Shown here: piece by piece, positions 1-8,934 of the stretch
Layout of the letters: every line of letters starts with the position of its first letter
Numbering within the stretch: position 1 is the first letter of the stretch
NCBI GenBank assembly: GCA_023053545.1
Contig: JAKZAN010000065.1
Span: forward strand, 62,001 to 126,000
Source: Lepidurus packardi
Taxonomy: Eukaryota; Arthropoda; Branchiopoda; Notostraca; Triopsidae
Reading direction: 5' to 3'
DNA: 64,000 nt
Made by a program: the position numbers and the translations under genes
Notes under the pieces: model-generated
The model's input: only the letters and a program-made list of their open reading frames with translations
Told to the model about the DNA's origin: nothing
Database searches by the model: none

Positions 1-3000
1 TTACTGAATTAATTCCTCACGGAATGAATTAATTCCTTACGGATTTAATTAATTCCTTACGGACTTAATTAATTCCTTACGGACTTAATTAATTCCTTAC
101 GGACTTGATAAATTCCTTACGGACTTAATTAATTCCTTACGGACTGAATTAATTCTTTAGGATTGATTGAATTCCTTTCTTACTGAATTAATTCCTTATG
201 GACTGAATTAATTCCTTACGGATTTAATTAATTCCTTACGGACTTAATTAATTCGTTGCGGACTGAATTAATTCCTTACGGACTGAATTAATTCATTACG
301 GACTGAATTAATTCTTTACGGGCTGAAGTAATTCATTACGGACTTAATTAATTCCTTACGGACTGAATTAATTCTTTAGGATTGATTGAATTCCTTTCCT
401 ACTGAATTAATTCCTTATGGACTGAATTAATTCCTTACGGATTTAATTAATTCCTTACGGACTTAATTAATTCGTTGCGGACTGAATTAATTCCTTACGG
501 ACTGAATTAATTCTTTACGGATTGAATTGAATTCTTTTTCTTACTGAATTAATTCCTTACGGACTGAATTAATTCCTTACGGATTTAATTAATTCCTTAC
601 GGAATTAATTAATTCCTTACGGACTTAATTAATTCCTTACGGACTTGATAAATTCCTTACGGACTTGATAAATTCCTTACGGACTTAATTAATTCCTTAC
701 GGATTTAATTAATTCCTTACGGACTTAATTAATTCGTTGCGGACTGAATTAATTCCTTACGGACTGAATTAATTCTTTAGGATTGATTGAATTCCATTCT
801 TAATGAATTAATTCCTTACGGACTGAATTAATTCCTTACGGATTTACTTAATTCCTTACGGACTGAATTAATTCCTTACGGACTGAATTAATTCTTTACG
901 GGCTGAAGTAATTCATTACGGACTTAATTAATTCCTTACGGACTGAATTAATTCTTTAGGATTGATTGAATTCCTTTCTTACTGAATTAATTCCTTACGG
1001 ACTAAATTAGTTCCTTACGGATTTAATTAATTCCTTACGGAATGAATTAATTCCCTACGGACTTAATTAATTCATTTCGGACTGAATTAATTCCCTACGG
1101 ACTTAATTAATTCATTTCGGACTGAATTAATTCCTTACGGACTGAATTAATTCTTTAGGATTGATTGAATTCCTTTCTTACTGAATTAATTCCTTATGGA
1201 CTGAATTAATTCCTTACGGATTTAATTAATTCCTTACGGACTTAATTAATTCGTTGCGGACTGAATTAATTCCTTACGGACTGAATTAATTCATTACGGA
1301 CTGAATTAATTCTTTACGGGCTGAAGTAATTCATTACGGACTTAATTAATTCCTTACGGACTGAATTAATTCTTTAGGATTGATTGAATTCCTTTCCTAC
1401 TGAATTAATTCCTTATGGACTGAATTAATTCCTTACGGATTTAATTAATTCCTTACGGACTTAATTAATTCGTTGCGGACTGAATTAATACCTTACGGAC
1501 TGAATTAATTCTTTAGGATTGATTGAATTCCTTTCTTACTGAATTAATTCCTTACGGACTGAATTAATTCCTTACGGATTTAATTAATTCCTTACGGAAT
1601 TAATTAATTCCTTACGGACTTAATTAATTCCTTACGGACTTGATAAATTCCTTACGGACTTGATAAATTCCTTACGGACTTAATTAATTCCTTACGGACT
1701 GAATTAATTCTTTAGGATTGATTGAATTCCTTTCTTACTGAATTAATTCCTTATGGACTGAATTAATTCCTTACGGATTTAATTAATTCCTTACGGACTT
1801 AATTAATTCGTTGCGGACTGAATTAATTCTTTACGGACTGAATTAATTCATTACGGACTGAATTAATTTCTTACGGACTTAATTAATTCCTTACGGACTG
1901 AACATATTCCTTACGGACTTAATTAACTCCTTACGGACTTAATTAATTCTTTACGGACTGAATTAATTCCTTACAGACTGATTTACTTAATTCCTTACGG
2001 ACTGAATTAATTCCTTACGGACTGAATTAATTCTTTACGGGCTGAAGTAATTCATTACGGACTTAATTAATTCCTTACGGACTGAATTAATTCTTTAGGA
2101 TTGATTGAATTCCTTTCTTACTGAATTAATTCCTTACGGACTAAATTAGTTCCTTACGGATTTAATTAATTCCTTACGGAATGAATTAATTCCCTACGGA
2201 CTTAATTAATTCATTTCGGACTGAATTAATTCCCTACGGACTTAATTAATTCATTTCGGACTGAATTAATTCCTTACGGACTGAATTAATTCCTTACGGA
2301 CTGAATTAGTACCTTACGGACTGAATTAATTCTTTATGATTGATTGAATTCCTTACTTACTGAATTAGTTAGTTACGGATTGAATTAATTCCTTACGGAC
2401 TGAATTAACTACTTACGGACTGTATTAATTCTTTACGGACTGAATTATTTCCTTACGGACTTAATTAATTCCTTACGGACTTAATTAATTCCTGACGTAC
2501 TGAATTAATTCCTTACGGACTGAATTAATTCCTTACGGACTGAATTAATTCCTTGTGGACTGAAATAATTGCTTACGGACTGAATTAATTCCTTACGGAC
2601 TGAATCAAATACTTACGGACTGAATTAATTCTTTACGGACTGAATTAATTCCTTACGGACTGAATTAATTCCTTACGGACTGAACTAATTCCTTACGGAC
2701 TTAATTAATTCCTTACGGACTGCACAAATTCCTTACGGACTTAATAAATTCCTTACGGACTTAATTAATTCCTTACGGACTGAATTAATTCTTTAGGATT
2801 GATTGAATTCCATTCTTACTGAATTAATTCCTCACGGAATGAATTAATTCCTTACGGATTTAATTAATTCCTTACGGACTTAATTAATTCCTTACGGACT
2901 TAATTAATTCCTTACGGACTTGATAAATTCCTTACGGACTTAATTAATTCCTTACGGACTGAATTAATTCTTTAGGATTGATTGAATTCCTTTCTTACTG

Positions 3001-5374
3001 AATTAATTCCTTACGGACTGAATTAATTCCTTACGGATTTAATTAATTCCTTACGGACTTGATAAATTCCTAACGGACTTGATAAATTCCTTACGGACTT
3101 AATTAATTCCTTACGGACTGAATTAATTCTTTAGGATTGATTGAATTCCTTTCTTACTGAATTAATTCCTTATGGACTGAATTAATTCCTTACGGATTTA
3201 ATTAATTCCTTACAGACTTAATTAATTCGTTGCGGACTGAATTAATTCCTTACGGACTGAATTAATTCCTTACGGACTGAATTAATTCTTTACGGACTGA
3301 ATTAATTCATTACGGACTGAATTAATTTCTTACGGACTTAATTAATTCCTTACGGACTGAACAAATTCCTTACGGACTTAATTTTTTTTCCTTTACGGAC
3401 TGAATTAATTCATTACGGACTGAATTAATTCCTTACGGACTTAATTAATTCCTTACGGACTAAACATATTCCTTACGGACTTAATTAACTCCTTACGGAC
3501 TTAATTAATTCTTTACGGACTTAATTAATTCCTTACGGACTGAATTAATTCTTTAGGATTGATTGAATTCCTTTCTTACTGAATTAATTCCTTATGGACT
3601 GAATTAATTCCTTACGGATTTAATTAATTCCTTACGGACTTAATTAATTCCATACGGACTTAATTAATTCGTTGCGGACTGAATTAATTCCTTACGGACT
3701 GAATTAATTCCTTACGGACTGAATTAATTCTTTACGGGCTGAAGTAATTCATTACGGACTTAATTAATTCCTTACGGACTGAATTAATTCTTTAGGATTG
3801 ATTGAATTCCTTTTTTACTGAATTAATTCCTTACGGACTGAATTAATTCCTTACGGATTTAATTAATTCCTTACGGACTTAATTAATTCCTTACGGACTG
3901 AATTAATTCTTTAGGATTGATTGAATTCCTTTCTTACTGAATTAATTCCTTATGGACTGAATTAATTCCTTACGGATTTAATTAATTCCTTACGGATTTA
4001 ATTAATTCCTTACGGACTGAACAAATTCCTTACGGACTGAACAAATTCCTTACGGACTTAATAAATTCCTTACGGACTGAATTAATTCCTTACGGACTGA
4101 ATTAATTAATTACGGACTGAATTAATCCTTTACGGACTGAATTAATTCCTTGGGGACTGAATTAATTCCTTACGGACTTAATTAATTCATACGGACTTAA
4201 TTATTTCCTTACGGACTCAACAAATTCCTTACGGACTTAATTAATTCCTTACGGACTGAATTAATTCCTTACGGACTGAATTAATTCTTTACGGACTGAA
4301 TTAATTCATTACGGACTGAATTAATTCCTTACGGACTTAATTAATTCTTTACGGACTGAATTAATTCCTTACGGACTGAATTAATTTTTTACGGACTTAA
4401 TTAATTCCTTACGGACTGAACAAATTCCTTACGGACTTACGGATTCCTTAATTCTTTAGGATTGATTGAATTCCTTTCTTACTGAATTAATTCCTTACGG
4501 ACTGAATTAATTCCTTACGGATTTAATTAATTCCTTACGGAATTAATTAATTCCTTACGGACTTGATAAATTCCTTACGGACTTAATTAATTCCTTACGG
4601 ACTGAATTAATTCTTTAGGATTGATTGAATTCCTTTCTTACTGAATTAATTCCTTATGGACTGAATTAATTCCTTACGGATTTAATTAATTCCTTACGGA
4701 CTTAATTAATTCGTTGCGGACTGAATTAATTCCTTACGGACTGAATTAATTCCTTACGGACTGAATTAATTCTTTCGGACTGAATTAATTCATTACGGAC
4801 TGAATTAATTTCTTACGGACTTAATAAATTCCTTACGGACTGAACAAATTCCTTACGGACTTAATTAATTCCTTACGGACTTAATTAATTCTTTACGGAC
4901 TGAAATAATTCCTTACGGACTGAATTAATTCCTTACGGACTTAATTAATACTTTACGGACTGAATTAATTCCTTACGGACTGAATTAATTCCTTACGGAC
5001 TTAATTTTTTTTCCTTTACGGACTGAATTAATTCATTACGGACTGAATTAATTCCTTACGGACTTCATTAATTCCTTACGGACTGAACAAATTCCTTACG
5101 GACTTAATTTTTTTTCCTTTACGGACTGAATTAATTCATTACGGACTGAATTAATTCCTTACGGACTTAATTCATTCTTTACGGACTGAAATAATTCCTT
5201 ACGGACTGAATTAATTCCTTACGGACTTAATTAATACTTTACGGACTGAATTAATTCCTTACGGACTGAATTAATTCCTTACGGACTTAATTAATTCCTT
5301 ACGGACTTAATTAATTCCTTACGGACTTAATTAATTCCTTACGGACTGAACAAATTCCTTACGGACTTAATAAA
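1..5374 (+). repeat. 20-bp tandem satellite, block 1
   Basis: Uninterrupted head-to-tail array of a 20-bp monomer, consensus TTCCTTACGGACTGAATTAA, visible because three monomers fill each 60-base row in fixed phase. Common variants are ACTTAATTAA, ATTTAATTAA, ACTTGATAAA and ACTGAACAAA in the second half, and CTTATGG, GTTGCGG or CATTACGG in the first half. A 19-bp monomer, TTCTTTAGGATTGATTGAA, followed by TTCC creates an EcoRI site, shifts the phase by one base and recurs at irregular intervals as a marker of higher-order units. Variants with a T8 run occur near 3381, 5004 and 5107. TAA and TGA triplets rotate through all frames because 20 is not a multiple of 3, so no long reading frame is possible. 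The array begins before the window. Confidence 0.98.
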
Positions 5375-6879
5375 AGCATTCTCAATGCTTGCCTCCAATT
5401 TTTTGGTAGTTTCGTTAAAATGTTATAATGTACCATGTCTTTGCCTTGGCTAGTTTTCGGTGTTTTTCTTAAAATCTCCTCTATTTCCCATTCTTTAAAA
5501 GGTGTATCAAACTCAGTCGTGCTGTTTATATCGCCTATCATGTTATCTATTTCAAACTGCATGTGGAATATCTCCGCTTCATTTGCCTCAGTTTCCGGCT
5601 CCTCACTTTGTATCTTGGCGAAATGCTCCACCAGCATTCCTGCTTTCTCTTCGTTTTGTTGTGTACACTTTCCCCCTGAGTTGAGTTTTACCCTATCTAT
5701 ATTTTCCATTGGTACTCCTTCCATTCTTCTTATTAGCTCCCACATTTGTTTTGTTGTTGTTTGCTTTCCTAGGCCCTCCACCTTCGACTTCCTGTGGGTT
5801 CTTTTCGTTTCCTGTGTGACTCTCTTGCCAATTGCTTTGTATTTTTTGTATTCTGTCAGGGTTTCAGCGTTGGGGTTTCGTTTTAATATTCTATACTTCG
5901 CTCGCATGATGCTTATTGCTTCGCTGCAATTTTCATCCCACCACGGTTTCCGTATTCTACGTTGGCTCCCTTTTGTGTTATTTTCCCTGCTTGTCCCCTC
6001 TCTCCAGGGTATATGCTTCTTAGTGATTTTTAGGAGTGTATCTATAAAACGCTTGTATCGTTCCTCTACCCTTCCCCATCGCACTCCCTTTTCTATGTCT
6101 GTTTCCTCCATTTCTCTGCTCCACTCCTCCCAATTCGCTTTCTTAAAATTCCATCGCGGGGTCGTTTCTCTAATAACCAACCCCGTTGCTCCTTCTACTT
6201 CGAGTATGATTGGGAAATGGTCGCTTTGTAGCATTGCCCCTATATTGACTCGCGTCTTGTCGTGCATGTTTGCTGTCGTAAACACTAGGTCAATGGTGGT
6301 GAGCGCCCCTCTATCAGTTGTGTGTGTACCAACGCCCTTTGGGGAAGCTAGTACTAAGTTTCCCCATTCTTCTAAAAACGAGAATAAAATATTCCCTCTG
6401 GTATTGTTAAAATCCTTTCCGTTCCATAAATTATGGTGTGAATTAAAATCTCCAAACATAAGACATTTCTCATCATGGCCGATTTGAGACAAATAAAATT
6501 CATATTCTTGTTTTGTTATTTTTTTCCCTGTTTGCACTTGTAGGTACATGCCGACTAGATATATATCCTGTTTTTCCCACTTTGCCTTCACACATCCTAC
6601 CTCCAGTACTCCGTTTACGAAGGGTTCCATTGGTAGCCAGTCGATTTGCATTCCACTTTTCACATAAAATAAAATTCCCCCTCCTCTCTTATGAGGTCTG
6701 TCTTTTCTATAGCATTCGTACCCAGCGATTACAGCTTTCCTCCCCTCTTTCAACAACGTTTCACATATAAAAATAACATCTGGGGTCTGTTGCATCTCAC
6801 TAATGTATGCACATAAGCTGCTAAGATGCTGCGTGATGCTTCGTGCATTCCACACTAGGATTTTTATAGAGCTCCCCAT
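5359..6879 (-). CDS. LINE ORF2, APE-type endonuclease, RT-truncated (copy 1)
   Basis: This 506-codon open frame encodes the N-terminal part of a LINE ORF2 polyprotein. Residues 1-225 are an endonuclease/exonuclease/phosphatase (APE-like) domain that would nick target DNA to prime reverse transcription. Visible motifs are WNARS with catalytic Asn11, CET with Glu40, GDFNSHH with Asp144 and Asn146, TIDLVF (195-200) and SDHFPI with Asp220 and His221. The linker has RWNFKKANW (242-250) and KPWWDENC (311-318), both typical of LINEs. Residues 474-501 look like the start of the reverse-transcriptase domain, which is then cut off. Full ORF2 proteins are usually about 900-1300 residues, so more than half is missing. 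The last residues and the TAA stop are satellite-encoded. The start ATG overlaps ORF1 by 16 nt in the -1 frame, suggesting coupled translation. Arg363 here is Trp in copies 2-4. The frame is open but cannot support retrotransposition. Confidence 0.9.
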   Translation of the reverse strand: MGSSIKILVWNARSITQHLSSLCAYISEMQQTPDVIFICETLLKEGRKAVIAGYECYRKDRPHKRGGGILFYVKSGMQIDWLPMEPFVNGVLEVGCVKAKWEKQDIYLVGMYLQVQTGKKITKQEYEFYLSQIGHDEKCLMFGDFNSHHNLWNGKDFNNTRGNILFSFLEEWGNLVLASPKGVGTHTTDRGALTTIDLVFTTANMHDKTRVNIGAMLQSDHFPIILEVEGATGLVIRETTPRWNFKKANWEEWSREMEETDIEKGVRWGRVEERYKRFIDTLLKITKKHIPWREGTSRENNTKGSQRRIRKPWWDENCSEAISIMRAKYRILKRNPNAETLTEYKKYKAIGKRVTQETKRTHRKSKVEGLGKQTTTKQMWELIRRMEGVPMENIDRVKLNSGGKCTQQNEEKAGMLVEHFAKIQSEEPETEANEAEIFHMQFEIDNMIGDINSTTEFDTPFKEWEIEEILRKTPKTSQGKDMVHYNILTKLPKNWRQALRMLLLSP

Positions 6880-8251
6880 TCAAACAATATTGTAATTAGT
6901 TCTCCCTCCCTTATTAGCTCTTTTCCCAAACATAAAAACTGCCTACCTTTCTCTTCCCAGCTACTTTCGTTTAAAATTATTGGGATAATCCTTCTGATTA
7001 CCTTCTGTATTATTGTCCGAATTACCCCTGGTTTTCCCCTTACCTCGCAGTTGTCAATGTCATTGTGACCATTTCCTTGTTCTTTTTGCTTTCCTGGCCT
7101 GCTTGTTTCTGCTTGCGGTGGTCTTTTGCTACCATCCTCCGTCGTAACCTTCTTCGTCCCTGCGGCTATCTCCCTGTACGTGAGTCTCTGTGTGCCTGTG
7201 CTTGTTTGCGGTATCTCTTCCGCCGCCGTCTCGACTTCTCGGGTGTCAGGTGTCTTCTTGGTCTTTGATTGGGATGGTTCTTCTTGAAGTCCTGCTTTTG
7301 CTTTTTGACCGCCCTCCATTGCCCTCTTAAAAACGGTGCATTTTGTGTCTGCCGCTGAATTACTGCCGCGGCAGTTAGCACACGTGGGTGTCATACCCTG
7401 TATCTTCCTCATACAACTTTCAATTCTGTGGTCGTCCCCGCAGAAACCACAGCGCTGCTTGGCCGTACACACTGTACTTACGTGCCCAAACCTCTGGCAT
7501 CTATAGCACCTAATTGGTTTGGGCTTAAATGGAATCACTGGAACTTTAAAGAACCCGATATTAACTTGACTAGGCAGTTCATTTCCTTCAAATGTAACGT
7601 GGTATGCCCCTGTGGCAAACTTGTCGCTCTCTCGGAAGCTATACAATGTTCTGACTGAGTATAGACCCATTATATTCTGCTCCATAATCTCCTCTCTGGA
7701 TGTACCCCATATTTTGACTATCCCGTGCTGCAGCACTAGGGGCTTAGCCATCCGCATATGTACCTTCCATTGCCCAATACTCTTGATTGCCAATAATTTT
7801 TCCACTATATCCGGTTGGGATGTGAAGAACAAAAGTTCCCCCCATTGGTCACTTTTGTCTCCATTGCCGTGATCCCCAGGTTTTTAATAGCTTTTCCTAA
7901 TGCAAATGGGCTGACCCCCTTAAAGTTTTTTCCCTCCTCTATCAACTTCCCCACGACTGGTCTTTTGTCCTTTGTTCCTTCTACATATTCATTGTTCTTA
8001 TGCGCTTGGCTAATCACTGACACCTCTCGTTCCTCAACTACTAAGCATTCTCCTTCCGTATTTTCCTCTGTGTCTTTCTCCACAACTTTTGCCACCTTTC
8101 CTGACCCTCCCTTTATCTTTTTCTTTGGCCTCACAGTCTTCCAACCTGGATCTTCACTGGACTGACCTTCTTCCTGCTCTACTACTAATTTCTCCTTACA
8201 TCTTTTCCTGATGACAATTAAATCATCCTCGCTGGAATCCTCCATTTCCAT
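6864..8251 (-). pseudogene. LINE ORF1 gag-like zinc-knuckle protein, frameshifted (copy 1)
   Basis: This is the nucleic-acid-binding ORF1 (gag-like) protein, expected to coat LINE RNA as a ribonucleoprotein. It is broken by a one-base loss in a C run at 7838-7843, which has six Cs here and seven in copies 2-4. The frame shifts at about residue 139, after an acidic/lysine-rich N-terminal region, so a truncated product of roughly 150 residues would be made. The downstream part stays open to the stop at 6864. It retains the first knuckle CX2CX4HX4C (Cys249, Cys252, His257, Cys262 in the intact numbering), a second CX2CX3HX4C, and a third cysteine cluster in which Asn takes the His position. I start at the first ATG (8251). 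A longer frame to 8260 would need a GTG start, and a TAG lies directly upstream. Confidence 0.88.
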
Positions 8252-8796
8252 TAGCAACACCTAAGACGTAAACCAGAACAAAAAAACTATCACTGTAACC
8301 GTAACGAACAGAACAAACCCGTAACCAATGCCCAAGCGCGTCGCGTCACGTGTCGTGATGTCAAGCCACGCCCGTCACAGTCCGGATGATAGCGTGCTCG
8401 TGCCAAACCTTGCCACGTCAACACGCTAGCACTCGAAAACAAATTTCCTTCCCTTTATACAGTTATACAATCAGAAACACTTTGTTAAACATAAATCACA
8501 CACCAACGAAAAACCCCCACCACAAATATACACTTCCAAAAACACTATAACCGAAAAAATAACCCACCAGCTGTTTGCAGCTGCCTGGTCACAACTGTCC
8601 CAATATTAACACTCTCTCTCTCTAATAAACGACTAACAAAACAACAATTGTAAAAATAAATAAACTAATACACAACTTCTATATCACCACGAACAAAAAC
8701 TATGTATCTGCTACTAATTTTAGTGACTTTTTTCCTTGATAACTCGCACTGCATGTAAGACACGTCTATCCTGGTGTATATTCCGGTCTTCATCTG
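8252..8796 (-). promoter_or_regulatory. LINE 5' UTR with probable internal DPE-type promoter (copy 1)
   Basis: 545 nt between the element's 5' terminus and the ORF1 ATG, with no long frame. On the minus strand the element starts CAGATGAAG and carries AGACGTGT at 8767-8760, about +29 if the A of the opening CA is +1. This matches the RGACGTGY downstream promoter motif known from Drosophila LINEs such as I, Doc, F and jockey, which use internal RNA polymerase II promoters. Also present are a CpG-rich stretch around 8335-8380 with a CACGTG palindrome at 8347-8352, paired CAGCTG sites at 8568-8573 and 8578-8583, and a (CT)6 run at 8612-8623, which is GAGA-like on the element strand. Promoter function is inferred, not shown. 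Copy 1 has private changes near 8404 (CAAACC for CACACC) and 8653. Confidence 0.7.
8760..8796 (-). promoter_or_regulatory. Putative LINE core promoter: start site plus DPE (copy 1)
   Basis: The element's terminal bases read CAGATG on the minus strand, an initiator-like CA start. AGACGTGT follows at 8767-8760, an exact match to RGACGTGY and to the classical DPE form RGWCGTG. The offset is +29 counting from the A, against the canonical +28, within the uncertainty of the element's first base. The same spacing occurs in the other complete copies, at 17406-17399, 37712-37705 and 54028-54021. Transcription would run left through ORF1 and ORF2 and then into satellite, because no LINE 3' end remains. 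Confidence 0.6.
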
Positions 8797-8934
8797 TTAC
8801 GGGCTGAATTAATTCCTTACGGACTGAATTAATTCCTTACGGACTGAACTAATTCCTTACGGACGGAATTAATTCCTTACGTACTGAATTAATTCCTTAC
8901 GGACTGAATTAATTCCTTACGGACTGAATTAATT

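Larger units (their letters stand above)
5375..8796 (-). mobile_element. LINE fragment copy 1 (Jockey/I-like, 3'-truncated)
   Basis: Non-LTR retrotransposon fragment of 3422 bp with its 5' end on the right. The order on the minus strand is 5' UTR, ORF1, ORF2 (endonuclease only). The right junction is ...CATCTG|TTACGGGCTG and the left junction is ...TTAATAAA|AGCATTCTC, where the satellite unit TTAATAAATTCC is broken. The copy is one base shorter than copies 2-4 because of a lost C in ORF1. It differs from copy 2 at about a dozen positions by eye. Neither a target-site duplication nor a poly-A or simple-repeat tail is visible. The satellite just right of the junction lacks the AAGTCC-containing monomers that follow copies 2-4, so the flank has been deleted or exchanged there. 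Assignment to the Jockey/I group is from domain architecture; the exact clade cannot be settled without the reverse transcriptase. Confidence 0.93.

Noticed and set aside
1-5374. CRISPR array or plasmid iterons
   Set aside because: The period is 20 bp with no repeat/spacer alternation and no cas or rep genes. The neighbouring genes are eukaryotic LINE genes.
5368-5376. AATAAA at the left LINE junction as a polyadenylation signal
   Set aside because: It lies on the plus strand, opposite to the LINE's transcription direction, and is part of a common satellite variant (TTAATAAATTCC).
5435-6487. A 350-codon plus-strand open frame opposite ORF2, repeated at 14073-15125, 34379-35431 and 50695-51747
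   Set aside because: It is the antisense of ORF2. It has no recognisable domain, its sequence follows the constraints of the LINE-coding strand, and the opposite frame carries clear endonuclease motifs.
7166-7381. A 71-codon arginine/lysine-rich minus-strand frame inside ORF1 (also in other copies)
   Set aside because: It overlaps ORF1 in another frame. Its composition follows from the ORF1 codons, and no independent start context or homology is seen.
5375-8796. Endogenous retrovirus or LTR element
   Set aside because: There are no LTRs, protease or integrase. An APE-type endonuclease at the ORF2 N-terminus and a 16-nt ORF1/ORF2 overlap identify a non-LTR element.
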